From Persicaria tinctoria (Eukaryota > Streptophyta > Magnoliopsida > Caryophyllales > Polygonaceae), in NCBI GenBank assembly GCA_037127255.1, contig JBANSL010000004.1:6076001-6140000 (forward strand): a stretch of DNA of 64,000 bases, given 5' to 3'. The notes under the pieces are model-generated. The model did no database searches, was not told the origin of the DNA, and saw nothing but the letters and a program-made list of their open reading frames with translations. This document shows, piece by piece, positions 44,192 to 56,373 of the stretch. Within the stretch, counting starts at the first letter, position 1, and each line of letters starts with the position of its first letter. A program made the translations under genes and the position numbers.

Positions 44192-47100
44192 ATGAAGTAC
44201 TCCTCCAATGCTAATTCAGTGGGGACCTCTTCCGTGCAAGACTTTCTGCAGTCTCAAGGCACGATCAAGGGAACCTTATCTTCTGATCACCATCGTCTGC
44301 TAGCAAATTTCATCCAATTTCTTGAGCAATCTAACACCCCAAGTCATGAGTCACACCTTGCAGGTAAACTGTGTTTAAACACCTTTCGAACTGGTAATTT
44401 GTGGATCATGGATAATGGAGCAGCATACCACATCACTTGTGATCTCTCTTTGCTTGATAATCCCAAACCCACACCAAATATCTTTATTCATCTCCCAGAT
44501 GGCAATATGCATCCAATTACTCATATTGGTAATCTGAAATTACCTCATTTCACATTCACAAATGTCCTTTGTATTCCAGGCTCCGGCCTTTCACTTCAAC
44601 ATGTTGTCCCTTACTCAATTGATACTTGAAAACAAATGCAAGATTACCTTAGATGATGAGTTTTGTGTTGTCCAGGACTGAGCAAGGAAGAAGATGATTG
44701 CATTTGGTAAGCTATGTGGCAGACTGTTCTACATGGATCCTGATCATTGCAATTCCATCCATGCCTGTCGACAGATGCTTTCTTCTCCAACAGTTGCTCA
44801 TACAACTGCTCATCATTAGGGATGGCAATGGGTCGGGTGGTGGGTGGATGGACCCTCATTTCACCCGACCCACCATGGGTGACCCATTTTCCCACCCATC
44901 ACCCCACCCATATCCACTTCACTCGTATCCACTTCGCCCATATCCATCGGGTGATCGGGTGAAATGGGTGAGATATGGGTGAAATGTGGGTGATTTTTCC
45001 TAAATGCATGTAATTGAATTCCAATCAATTTAGTACACAAAACACCGTATAAAATAGGATTATCTTACACATTTAAGTCTTAAATAAGTCTTAAACAAAT
45101 ACATAAGTCTTAAACACATACAATAAGTCTTAAACAACACATGCCACAAGTCTTAAACGCATATCATAAGTCTAAAACATAAGAAAAATAAGTAGTCTTA
45201 ATACAATAAGTCTTAAAATAAGTAGTCTAAAACACGAGAGGATGAAGGGAAGTTGGGAACTTCGAGAAGGGAAATTAGGGTTTACAAAAGTGTATATATT
45301 TTTTATATATAAAAAATGTATATTTTATATAAAAAATATATATTTTTATACGGGTCGGGTCGGGTGGCGGGTGGTGGGTCGGGTGGTGGATCGGGTGCGG
45401 GTGGAGAAAAACTTCACCCCACCTGACCCACCACCCATATCCACTTCACCCACATCCACTTTCCACCCGCTTTTTTTCGGGTTTTCACCCACTTTTTCGG
45501 GTCGGGTGATTCGAGTTCGGGTCGGTTGCGGGTGAGATTGCCATCCCTACTCATCATCCTACATTGCCCCTCTTTCTACCTTCTGCCATACCAGATTTCA
45601 CTGCTCTATGGCATCTAAGACTTGTCCATGCTCTTGTGGCTAAGCTAAGACATATTACTGTTTTATATGATCAATTGCCAAACACTTTGTCTCATATATG
45701 TTTTGTATGCCCTCTGGCAAAACAAACCAGATCCTCTTATACTGGCAGTACTTCTAATGCTGATCATGCTTTTGAGATTTTAAATTGTGATGTCTGGGGA
45801 CCTTATGCTACCCCCACCTTGAATGATTTTTGTTTCTTTCTTACAATTGTGGATGACAAGAGTCGTGGGGTATGGGCCTTTCTCATGAAACACAAGAGTG
45901 AAGTGAGTATGCATCTTGCAACCTTCATTAACATGATTCAAACCAGTTTAACTCCACTGTCAAAGTTGTAAGAAGTGATCAAGGGACTGAATTTTTTAAT
46001 CAGTCTGTATCTTCTTTTCTTGTTGAGAGAGGGATTATTCATCAGAGTTCTTGCATTGCTACACCTCAACAAAAAGGGATGGTTGAGAGAAAGCATAGGT
46101 ATGTCCTTGAAATTGCTCGTTCTCTCATGTTTGCAACATCTATACCACTGCAGTTCTGGGGTTATAGCATACTCACTGCCACTTATATCATCAATCGTCT
46201 TCCAAATCCTCTCTTACAAAATAAATCTCCAAATGAAATTCTGTTTGGCAAAATTCCTACATACTCACATATGCGTACATTTGGTTGTTTGTGTTTTGTC
46301 TCCACCACCACCAATCCGAATGTCAAGAAATTTGATCCAAGGGCTGACCCTTGTGTCTTTGTGGGGTATCCTTTTGGAAAAAAGGGTTACAAAGTATATA
46401 ATCTCAACACTAAAAAGACTATGATCAGCTTAGATATTACTTTCCATGAGCATCTTTTCCCATTTAAATCATCTAGCCTCAAACTTACTCCTGAGCAATT
46501 GTCACCAAACACTCACATTGATCACAATTTCCCATTTGATTTTGTTACTGAAGATGCCTCCTCTGAGGAATCTCCCATGCCTGCTTTATCTCTTACATTC
46601 TCTGATCTTTTTCACATGAGTCTACACCAACCTCAACACAAAGCTTACCCACCTCTGATCACCCTTCTGAATCTCTAGCAGACTATTCCCCTTCACCAGT
46701 CAGTTTCTCTCTTGATCTTGCACCTGCACCTGTCAGACACTCCACTAGGCCACACAACCCTCCTACATGGATGAGGGACTATGTTGGAACAGCTGCCACC
46801 ATGCCATCAACTGTGTCATCAACTTCTGCAGTGCAGGTTCACCCTTATCCCATATCTGCCTTTCTTTCCTACAATAACTGCTCTACATCCTATAAGTCTT
46901 TTGTTGCCAATGTTGCTCCCTATACTGAACCCAAAACAGTCAAGAAAGCCATACAGGATCCATCTTGGTGTGATTCCATGACCTTGGAATTGGATGCTCT
47001 TGAACGAACGGGAACTTAGGAGCTGGTGACAGTGCCTAAAGACAAGTCCCTGGTGACTTGTAAGTGGCTTTTTAAGCTGAAGTTTAAGGCAGATGGTACC

Positions 47101-48507
47101 TTGGATAGGTACAAAGCTCGTTTAGTAGCTCGAGGTTTCACTCAACTTGAGGGTATTGACTATAGTGAAACATTTGCCCCAGTTGCAAGGATGATTACAT
47201 TTCGAGCACTTCTAGCTGTGGCAGCAGCTAAGGGATGGGCAGCTAGTCAGATGGACGTCACTAACGCCTTTCTTCATGGTGATTTAGATGAAGAGGTGTA
47301 TATGACTTACCTCCAGAATACCACTTTCTCAAGCAGTACAAGAATTCGGAATATGCAGCACCCAATTCTTCCTCTCTGGTATGTAAGCTAAAGAAATCAC
47401 TCTATGGATTGAAACAAGCCCCTCGGCAGTGGTTTCTCAAATTCTCTCAGGTCGTGCAAGCTGCAGGCTTTGTTCAGTCATATTCTGATTATTCTTTGTT
47501 CACCAACACTACAAATGGATCATTTACTGCTCTTGGTCTATGTTGATGATATGATCATCATTGGCAATAATCCTACATCCATTGAGGCTCTTAAAACTCA
47601 TCTGCACAAGCACTTCTTAATCAAAGATCTTGGTCCACTAAGATATTTTCTGGGTATCGAAGTTGACAGATCTGAGAAAGGTTTTCATCTCAATAAGCGT
47701 AAGTATACTCTGGACCTTCTTCAGGAGGCAGGAATGGAGAATTCCAAACCACTTCTTACTCCACTGGATGTGCATCAGAGGCTATCAAGTGAGGGGGAGC
47801 CTCTTGATGATCCAGTCTTGTATCGTAGGATTGTTGGGAAACTCATTTACCTGACTATCACTAGACCAGATATAGCATATTCTGTTCAGGTTCTCATTCA
47901 GTTTGTACAACATCCAACCACAGATCATTGGGTTGGAGTCAAGCATTTGCTTCGTTATCTGAAAGCTACTCCGGGTCAAGGGCTTCTCTTGAGCATCAAT
48001 TCCTCTTTACAGCTACGTGCGTATTGTGACGCGGACTGGTAAGCTTGTCCCATGACTCGGCGCTCTTTGATAGGTTTTTGCATCTTCTTAGGTTCATCTT
48101 TGATCTCATGGCGCACTAAGAAGCAAGGTTTTGTGGCCATGTCCACTGCAGAATCCGAATATCGAGCAATGGCAGCCACATGTTGTGAAATCAAGTGGCT
48201 TGTTCGATTACTTGCAGACATTACTGTCATCACTGAGTCTCCAATTGAGCTTTTCTGTGACAATCAGGCGGCGCTACATATTGCTCGGAACTCGGTCTTC
48301 CATGAGAGGACCAAGCACATTAAAGTTGATTGTCACTTGGTTCGAGATATGGTGCAATGTTCAGAGGTTCATACGACATATGTACCCACTCCAGAGCAAC
48401 CAGTAGATCTCCTTACAAAGACCCTCTCACTTGATCGGATGACTAAGCTACTAGACAAGCTGGGAGTTGAGAATCGATTCTCCCATTCTCAGCTTGAGGG
48501 GGAGTGA
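44192..48507 (+). pseudogene. Copia pol: protease, integrase, reverse transcriptase, RNase H, in broken frames
   Basis: Order is canonical for Copia. Protease-like LWIMDNGAAYHITC (about 44400; DNGA in place of the usual DSGA). After the hAT insertion: GAG-pre-integrase (ALWHLRLVHA, CFVCPLAKQ), integrase core (LNCDVWGPY, VDDKSRGVW), then another frame from 46079 (VERKHRYVLEIARSL). RT blocks follow ([38 protein letters not shown]; a second frame holds VYVDDMIII and DLGPLRYFLGIEV). RNase H (MSTAESEYRAM, ELFCDNQAALHIA) follows a TAA at 48043-48045 that replaces a codon in the conserved DW.ACPMTRRS. Several frameshifts and stops make it non-functional. Confidence 0.9.
44817..45549. mobile_element. 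non-autonomous hAT element, 733 bp, inside Copia pol
   Basis: The 13-bp terminal inverted repeat TAGGGATGGCAAT is perfect, and CTCATCAT flanks both ends (44809-44816, 45550-45557), a perfect 8-bp hAT duplication. Subterminal regions hold many GGGTCGGGTGG/CCACCCGACCC motifs in both orientations, and 45050-45240 holds repeated 'aagtcttaaac'. No transposase. Confidence 0.95.
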
Positions 48508-48721
48508 TGTAATGGGAGGGTTCATATGCTTGTATGTGTATGTGTAGCAGGAGATTATAGCTCATATAACTAACTCCCCTCCTTAGTATATATAAATAAG
48601 GGAGTTCTCTGTAATTGTAAACAATCAATTCAGTTCAATACATTGTCCAATTCAGAGCTCCTTCATTCTCTCTCTTTGCTCTTTCATGGCTGTCTGATTG
48701 ATCAATCACAGCTCATCATCA
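48505..48721 (+). repeat. Copia 3' LTR, complete
   Basis: 217 bp from TGATGTAATG to CATCATCA, with TATATATAAATA near 48588 as likely TATA box. It is followed by the TGATA duplication. Confidence 0.93.
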
Positions 48722-48979
48722 TGATATAATAAATGTTGATCTACATATATCTTCATTTACCATGTCTTGCGGCTTTGTAGAGCAATGTTAGTTTGTGCTT
48801 GATGTTGACAATGTCCTGAATTCTAATGATCAAACGAGAATCTAGTTCTAATTAAATTGAGTAAACAGATCTGATACTCATGTTAAAAGCTAATGCATTC
48901 TATATTTTATAACCAAAAAGATATTATTTTAAGTCCTTCTAAATTATTAATGGATATTTTTGGTATATATTTAAATAAT

Positions 48980-49471
48980 CAGTGTTCTAAAAATTGCGGC
49001 TCGACGCTAGGCCATAGGAATTTTTAAGCCTAGGCGGCCCTTTAGGCGGAAATCCGCTTATGCACCACCTAGTCTCATCTTGGAGCCTCCTAGACTCCGC
49101 CTATGCCCATCTAGGCGCCGCCTAGTCCAACGGTTATTCAATTTTAGCTTCTAGGCATGTGATTAGTCGACTTAAGATTTTTTTATCCCTAAGTCAGGAT
49201 GTATTTGCTTTTGAGTAGAACCTATTGTTTTGGATTTTAGGAGGTTTAGAGTCACTAGTCGGATGTGTACTTTTGCGTTTTTTTATTTTAGTGTTAGTTA
49301 AGCACCACAAATTTGGGTTTATGAGTGATATTATGAATTATGAATTTATTATTACATTATATGAATTATTAACATGTAGTATGCGTTAAAATATAAGGAA
49401 ATAATCATGTTTGTTCTAAGTTCGTCTAGGCGCCGCCTAGCGGTGACCGTCTAGCGTCTTTTAGAACATTG
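48980..49471. mobile_element. hAT-type non-autonomous element, 492 bp
   Basis: Ends CAGTGTTCTAAAAA and, reversed, CAATGTTCTAAAA form a terminal inverted repeat; TAAATAAT flanks both sides (48972-48979 and 49472-49479). The subterminal regions are rich in CTAGGCGCCGCCTAG-type palindromes. It is related to the MITE in the phosphotransfer gene intron. Confidence 0.88.
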
Positions 49472-49605
49472 TAAATAATTGAAAATTTTATAATAAGAAA
49501 TATAAGAATAGTAGTTGGCTATATATTATTGGTAGATATTATAAAGTAACATGTCTTACTTCCCATGAATTCGATTCCCATGAATTATAATACCCACAAT
49601 TTTTA

Positions 49606-49844
49606 AAAAGTTATTTGGTTAAGTTATATGATGTAGGGAGGGAATTTAAATGGGGGAACTGGGGAAGTTGAATTTTTCCATAAAAAAATATGGAATCGCA
49701 ACTTACCTAGTCCCCTAGTAAGTGAAATTCCCCCATTTTGTAGGAGTTGGGTCAAATTCCTGGATTTTTTCGTGTTAAAAAAAATAACCAAACTTCATGG
49801 GTTATTAAACTTCCTGGGTTTTTTAAATGTTAACCAAACAAGCT
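49606..49844. mobile_element. Tourist-like MITE
   Basis: Ends contain TTTGGTTAAG and, reversed, GTTTGGTTAAC near the termini, with TTA on both sides (49603-49605, 49845-49847). Interior motifs (AATTCCTGG, CTTCCTGGGTTTTT) resemble the MITE at 57051-62850, so both belong to one PIF/Harbinger-derived family. Confidence 0.68.
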
Positions 49845-49847
49845 TTA

Positions 49848-50491
49848 GGAAAAGGATAAAAAATACTCTCAATTATTGTCCCTTTTGTTTGTCCAAATAG
49901 CCAAAAAAAAAATTGTTCAATTTTTTAAGAGGGAATTTGCTGATTTAGACCTTTTAGCATCTTTAATTAGGTAGTTAGGCCCATTAATTATTTTTTTAGC
50001 TAATGTAAATCCTATTAATTGTTTATTGAGTATCCAGACCCTTCCCACTCTTCTCCTTCCTTTTACCGGTGGATCTGAAGATTTGGGCATCTCTCTCTCT
50101 CCCTCTCCCCCTCTCCCTCACTCTCTCTTCCTCTCTGGTCGTCAGATCCGGTGGCCTGTTGGCCGGTTCTGGTCATCCACTGCTCTCTCGGTTTCAATCG
50201 TCTTCCAATTCCCTACCCTCGTTCTTAGATCCGAGCATCGGCTTCCTCCTTCGTTGTTCCCTTCCTCGATCGTCGTCTCCTTCAGGCTTCCATGGCTTCT
50301 GGTCCGTGTTTCTCCCTCCTCCTTCTTCTTCGAACTCTCGATTATCCGCGTCCTTGTCTTTCAACGTCTCGCCTCCTAGATCCTCTTCCTTCTCCCTTCT
50401 TACTGGATCTGCGCATGTGCTCTTCCGTCGACCTCTCTCGATCTCAACATGGTGGCGGATCCAAAGTCTCGATCTCGATCTCGACATGGTG
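49848..50491. other. intergenic; pyrimidine-rich tract before the H2A fragment
   Basis: From 50040 to 50490 the plus strand is CT/TC-rich and resembles a host 5' UTR or upstream exon. A 'tctcga.atggtggcgg' unit occurs twice (near 50445 and 50480). Open frames here do not match known proteins. Confidence 0.4.
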
Positions 50492-50871
50492 GCGGCCGTC
50501 TTTGAGTACCTCGCGGCTGAGGTATGCCTTAATTTGATTTCCCTGTCTTGGTTTCTTCTAATTTGTAGATCTCCAAATCTAGGGTTTTTAGATTAGTTTT
50601 TTCTATACCTTTATTCAATTGTATTTCAATCTCGACTCAATTCATTATTTTGGTGTTACACGGTGAATGTTTGTTCAATTTTGAGTATTTGGAGTTTTAG
50701 GGTTTCATGGTTGATTTCGAGATCTGAAATTTAGGACCATTAGTTTTTGTCAAAATTGGGATGCAGACGAGATAAATTCTTCAAATTTGTGAACGAAGTC
50801 GATGATTTCCTTGTTTAATTAGATTGCTTAATTGGCCGATTACAGGTTCTGGAGTTGGCAGGGAATGAAGC
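50492..50871 (+). pseudogene. histone H2A gene fragment retaining intron position
   Basis: 50492-50521 encodes AVFEYLAAE, then a GT donor, and after an AG acceptor 50846-50871 encodes VLELAGNEA. The split between AAE and VLEL is at exactly the intron position of the intact H2A.X gene at 26.7 kb. Both flanks diverge at once into non-histone sequence: no N-terminal fold upstream, no RDNKK downstream. It is a DNA-level fragment, not a retrocopy. The intron differs in length (324 bp against 96 bp). Confidence 0.78.
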
Positions 50872-51789
50872 TGGCCTAGTCAATTGCAAAGGTGTGGTTC
50901 GGTGTGGTGGGGTGGTGCATGGTGTCCAGCTGTGTGCGGTAGAGTGCCCAGAAGGATGATGAATGTGGGCCCTGGTTACGTTTTGCTTTAGTGCTTCCAC
51001 TCTTGACTTTAGTTTCTAAAAAGTAGCTTTAATTTGTTTCTTTTTAGGTTGTAAAGGTGGGCTTTGACTGGATTAAAGTCTTGTGGTGCACTTTTGTGGG
51101 TTTATTTCAATTTGTGGGTTTTTACGTATACAATCGATTTTAATGTCATAGTTTCAAAGACCTTGCGATTTTCCATGTGAAAGAAGGTGACAATAATTCG
51201 ATTCCATGTTTTAAGCTCATATGTCATCAATTATACAAAAATGTCACCATAAACAATTGTGATTAATGAAGTGTGATAACAAATGTAATCAATGAATAGA
51301 ACTCGTCAATAAAAGATGCAATCAATGAAATGTAATCATAATATATGCTCTATGTCATCAATTGTATAAAAATGTCATCAACAAAAAATGTCATCACAAA
51401 TTAGTGAGATCGATGAAGTATAGTCACAATGCCATCAATTAATAAAAGTCATCAATAAAATATCTCATCAATGAAGTTTAATCACATTTTATGTCATTGT
51501 GTCATCAATTGTATAAAAATATAATAAAAAGTGGCATCAAATGATTTGATTAAAAAAATGACATCAAATAATTATATTAGAAAAATGGCATCAAAACAAT
51601 ACTTTGAAAAAATTGCATCACATTAAAGAAAAAAATGTCATCAAAAAACTACTTTGAAAAATATTGCATCACGGAAAAAAAATATCATCAACCAAATTGA
51701 CATAAAAAAGTGGCATCACATTAATAAAAAAAATGTCATCAAGGTTTTAAAAAAGTGTCATCCAATCATTTTATTAGAAAATTGGCATC
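50872..51789. repeat. CATCA-rich degenerate repeat tract (left part)
   Basis: From about 51180 to 51790 motifs such as 'atgtcatcaat', 'tggcatcaaa' and 'ttgcatcac' recur every 15-35 bp with A-rich spacers. The same pattern resumes at 54774-54840, so the tract was split by the insertion at 51795-54773. 50872-51180 holds nothing recognisable. Confidence 0.65.
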
Positions 51790-51794
51790 AAAGT

Positions 51795-54773
51795 TGTAAC
51801 GGCCCAGAATTATGATTTCCGGGTTACGTTTCAAGGGATAAAACCCCTTGTTCGGATCTTGCAATCCAGGTACGGGTATAGGTTTCAAAGTCATTTAAGA
51901 TTAATAGAAAGAGGGATTTCAAACCCTAAACACCTCGAAGGGCCGTTGGGTACCCTTAACCTGTCCTGGGGACTAACTCGCAAAATTCATTTCACACGGA
52001 AGCAAGACGAAAGCAAAATAAGGATACAAGTGCCACGGCAGAGCCGGGTCAAAACGGAGCCAAAAGTATAAATCCAAAACAATATAATCAGAGTCTGGTG
52101 AAGTCTATAGGATGAACATAAATAATTCCTAAAAAAATTGATTTGGAGTGGGATCAGATCGATGCCCACTTAACTCTGCATCCCAACCATAAGCACACAT
52201 ATACGCTATACCTAATAAAGATGCTCTAATGCAGTACGAAATTCAAACACACTAGCATGCTCCTAGTTCATAATAATGTGCAGAAATATTGTAAAGGGCC
52301 CAAGACAATGCCAAGTGGCATATCCCTCTCCTACCTCCACCCCTTCCGACAGGCGGAGACTGGCCAGCTCGTGAATGCATTCATTCATAATCGGGGGGCA
52401 CGCATGCCTAACCCGCTCCACAATAAAGCCCGCAGGCATATCATAATATAAGGAAGTACTCGATTGACTCAGGGTACCCGATGAGGCTGGGCTACCCTAT
52501 GACCCTAGCAAAGACTCTAGGACTATCACAGATAACGGCCGTTCTGTTTACACACGCACAAAGAAATAGAATGCTCAACGATTGATGCAACCTAGCATGG
52601 TACTACATGGCATGCTGATCATGAATGCAAGCACCTAGTATATCATGCACTTAAAGCAGGGAATAGCTCTATTCAATCTGAGTAAGCTCCGAAGAGACTT
52701 ACCTGGAGATGCAGAACAACAAGATAATACAAGCAAGGGCCCATATGCAAGTCCAAAGCAATCCAAAAGCAATACACACCTATCATCAAGCCATTTTCAT
52801 AAGCTATCGGGCTAACATTCATATACACAGAACCCAAGTTCCCAACATTCTCAAAACCAATCGATAGTAAAACCATTTTCCAAAACACTTCCGATACGAT
52901 CAACATCAACCAAAATCATTCACTCCCGATCAACCTCATTGATAAAATCGTATCAACCATATTTTCCAAACTTTTAAATCTCAATTTAAGTCAACTCATT
53001 TTCAAAACAATTTCTCAAATCCTCTCTGGTCAAAATCCATTAATAAAATATTATCCTTTAAATCCACTTACTATTATTATTTTATCAAACAACTCCGACA
53101 AGGTTAGATCATTTCCAAAAATCCTCTTCTTAATTTCTATTAAATTCTTTTCCATTCATCAAATCAATTTCCAACCTAGAAAACCTTTTCCTCAATTCTC
53201 TTTCAAATCCAAGTCCAAATAATATATTTTAAGTCCCTTTATATTTTAAGATCCATAATTTAATAATATATATATAATCCAATTAGTTAGTAATTTAACA
53301 ATTTCCGAAAATTACCCGAAATCAAGTCTTATATTTAATACACATTTTATAAACACAATCCATGACAAAATTAGGCCCAAATTCGGATTCATTTGCAACC
53401 AGGCCCAACAAATAAAGGTCCAACTCTTCAAAACCCTAATTTCCCTCAAACCGAACCGGACCTTTTTTTAAATAAAACCGAACCGAACCAGGTAAGAAAA
53501 GAAAAGAAGGAACCGGACCCGCGATGCACTGTTCACCGTCTCCTTCCTCTGCTTCCCGTCTGCACCCGAGCTCTTCCTTTCCGCTCGCTTTGCTGCACGT
53601 CCCAATCCCGACTCCGGCCTCAGTCGACTCCCTCTCCCGCTCTCGCCTTGCCCTCTCCCTCGCTCACTCGCGGCTCTCGCTACCCGCTCTCCCCGACCTC
53701 AACTCTCCTCGCCGGACCTCTCTCTCGATCTCCGTTTTCACCGCTCTCAGAACAAATTTGAATGGAAAGAGCACCCAAAAGGACACGAAAGTAAGAAAAT
53801 CGAGAGCTAGAGGGGGTTAGGGCGCTCACCGAGAGATTTCCGACTGCGTCGGATCGCCGGGGGTTCGTCGGGGCTTCGATGGGCTCGCCGGAGTTCGATT
53901 GGCTCGCCGGGGACTCGAGGAGGTGCTGGCTTGGCCTAGATTGGAGGTGAGGGTGAGAAAGGAGGGATCTTGCCTTAGGATTTTGGATCGAGGGTGGGAG
54001 GGAGCTTACCGGTGAAACAGGGAAAGGAGGAGGAGCCGCTCGCGCTCGGGCTGGCAATTGGTGGCCGACGGGAGGTGCTCAGGGAGGGCGTCGGCCGCTC
54101 CTGGCGGCTCCGGTCGCTATCGGTGGCTGTTGGCGGCTTCGGAAGGCGTCGAGGTTGTTGCTTTTGCTGTCTCAGTAAAGGAGGAGGACCATGGCAGCAG
54201 CTCGGCGTCCCGGGGATCTCCAGGTGGATGCCTTGGCTTCGTCGCGATAGGAGGTGGAGTGGTGGTTGAGGTGCTCGGCGGGGTTGCTCGGAAACAGGGC
54301 TGGTGGTGCGTGCCAAAGAGAGAAACAGGTTGTTTGGGTTGAAATTGGGATGAGAAGTGGGACATTGGGGGGCTGCCTTCAGCTGTTCAACAGGGCTTTG
54401 CTTTTGGTCAGATTTGTAGGGGGGGTTTGTTTGTTTGCCAAAACAATAAAAAAGGGGAGGGGGAAGTATAGATAAGATTTTACCCAAAGGAGGAGGAGAT
54501 GAGTTGGATAGGAAAATTGATCAAACATGGGATCAATTGTAGAGATTTGGGTAAGAATTGGTGATATGAGACGGAAAGAATTTTCCAATCCCGGTGAGAA
54601 AGACGGAGTCAATCGTTAAAGTTAAAAATTGGGCCGGAATTATGCTCTAAGAATTTCAAGTTAGATTTATTAAATTATTAAATTTATGATGAGTTTTATT
54701 TAAATTATCCAAATTAAATTCATTTTATTTTATTTATTTTTAAATTATTATTTTAAAAATCCGGGCCTTTACA
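51795..54773 (-). mobile_element. probable solo LTR, 2,979 bp, with AAAGT target duplication
   Basis: The unit starts TGTAACGGCCC and ends GGGCCTTTACA, giving TG..CA ends that are themselves inverted repeats, and is flanked by AAAGT (51790-51794, 54774-54778). Such TGTAA(A/C)GGCCC ends are common in long LTRs of Gypsy Tekay/Del-type elements. I see no internal LTR duplication, primer site or gag-pol, so a solo LTR fits best. Orientation (minus) is a guess from the usual GGGCCGTTACA 3' end. A GC-rich, proline-codon-rich zone lies at 53520-54350; its open frames show no known domain. Confidence 0.72.
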
Positions 54774-55470
54774 AAAGTGAAAATAAAATATAATAAAATT
54801 TTGGCATCAAAACGGTAAAATATGACATCACTTAAAAAAATCCAAACGGGTTGGTCAACGGTCTTTGGGTGAGCTCTACCCAAACTAATTAAATTACCTT
54901 GGGGGCTATCTAACTAATTAAACATTCAAAATGGACCATCTACCAAAATCACCCATTTTTGAATTTGTACATTTTGTGCATCCATCCATGTAAAATAAGA
55001 TTTTTAAACTATGAAATAATAACCAACATATGTCTTTAAAAATATTTACAAATTTATAGTCAAATATTTCGTAACAACAATTTTAAATTACATTTGTGTA
55101 AGATATGAGAACTATTTTAGTATTAATAATTCTTTTTTTTTGTTTAATTAGTATTAATAATTCTAAATAACTAGAAATGCAATTATGCATCTCAGTCTCT
55201 TTTTATCTAGTTCATGATCAAAAGTCGTGCTGTTTGACTTTACTGTTCCGATATCATACTGAATTTCGGTTGGACTCGTACATATGAGTTGTGTGTACAT
55301 GCTAGACATGGCCACGGGTCGCGAGTTGACCCGGACCTGATAATAGGTGGATGGGTAAGCCAGGTAGATGGGTTCGGGTTAGGGTCGAGCCCCTGATTAA
55401 CCATCAACTTTGGATAGAAAATGGGCAAGTTTGATTTCGATAAAGGTTATGCGAGAGGTGTCTCACTCAA
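54774..55470. other. rest of CATCA tract and intergenic sequence
   Basis: The CATCA-type repeats continue to about 54840. 55290-55400 contains a GGGTCG-rich block resembling hAT subterminal repeats. No gene recognised. Confidence 0.4.
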
Positions 55471-55776
55471 ATCAGAAGCAAATTTACTCATTTTCTATTT
55501 GAAGTCGATGGTGAATTTGTTTCTCCGATAACTCTTGTCCAGTCGATCCAATATGTGTCATGTCGTTTTGCTTTGGGTGTCCAGTTAAAACTAACTGCTT
55601 ACACGTCAACATGCAAATAAACCCCCGCCCAATTGTTTCTTCTTCGATAGTTTTTATCTGAAACTTAAGATTTAATTCAAATTATATTAATGTCCCCTCA
55701 CTGTCACTCTTCCATCTCTCTCTGTCCTATCCTCACTAATCTCTCTCTCATCTGCAACTTTACTTTTTTTTTTCAC

Positions 55777-55814
<38 letters not shown>

Positions 55815-56155
55815 CATACTTTCTCTCTCATCTGCGGACTTTCTCTTGCTCCCCCCTCTCTCTCTCTGATTTTTTATCGAAAGCAAACTTACCCATTTTC
55901 TATTTGAAATCGATGGTGAATCTTTTTCTCCGATAACTCTTGTCCAATCGGTTCCAATAGGTGGCATGTCATTTTGCTTTGGGTGTTCAGTTAAAACTAA
56001 TTGTTTACACGTCAAACTGCAAATAAACTCTGGCCAACCCATTTGCTTCTTCTTCGATGGTTTTTGTTTGAAACTTAAGATTTAATTCAAATTATATTAA
56101 TGCTTCGATGGTTTTTCTCTGAAATTTAAGATTTAATTCAAATTGTATTAATGCC
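55471..56155 (+). repeat. diverged tandem duplication, about 410-bp period
   Basis: The block from 'gcaaatttactcattttctatttgaa' (about 55480) to 'cttaagatttaattcaaattatattaatg' (about 55692) recurs at about 55882-56101, and its last 50 bp recur once more at 56104-56151. Shared anchors include 'ctccgataactcttgtcca' and 'ttgctttgggtg'. A (CT)n microsatellite (about 55781-55809) lies between copies. Confidence 0.75.
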
Positions 56156-56267
56156 CTCTTATCGTCATTCTTCCCCCCTCTATCTTTGTCTCTGTCTTCT
56201 CTCCTCTATCTTCTCTCCTTTGCGACTTTACTGTTGCTTTTTCACTCATCTCTCCCCCCAATCCTCA

Positions 56268-56299
56268 CACACACACACACACACACACACACCCCCAAT

Positions 56300-56350
<51 letters not shown>
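56268..56350 (+). repeat. (CA)n microsatellite, interrupted
   Basis: Two CA runs (about 56266-56292 and 56303-56349) separated by CCCCAATCCT, ending in CGCGCG. Confidence 0.92.
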
Positions 56351-56351
<1 letters not shown>

Positions 56352-56373
56352 GCGCAAGACAGGAAACAACCAT

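Larger units (their letters stand above)
38679..48721 (+). mobile_element. Ty1/Copia LTR retrotransposon with nested LINE and hAT insertions
   Basis: The outer limits are fixed by the 5-bp duplication TGATA (38674-38678 and 48722-48726) and by LTRs starting TGATGTAATG. The 3' LTR is 48505-48721 (217 bp, ending CATCATCA). Only the first 99 bp of the 5' LTR remain (38679-38777); a LINE follows directly, and the rest of the 5' LTR and the primer-binding site are missing. A polypurine tract (TTGAGGGGGAG) precedes the 3' LTR. Gag and pol lie at 43.2-48.5 kb and are interrupted by an hAT element at 44817-45549. Removing nested inserts leaves about 5 kb, normal for plant Copia. Confidence 0.94.

Noticed and set aside
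50026..50596. Overlapping Ser/Leu-rich frames before the H2A fragment
   Set aside because: Produced by a pyrimidine-rich tract; only the short H2A-matching exons are supported.
53975..54487. 170-aa minus-strand open frame
   Set aside because: Proline/serine-rich, lies wholly within the GC-rich part of the LTR-like unit, overlaps several other open frames and shows no domain.
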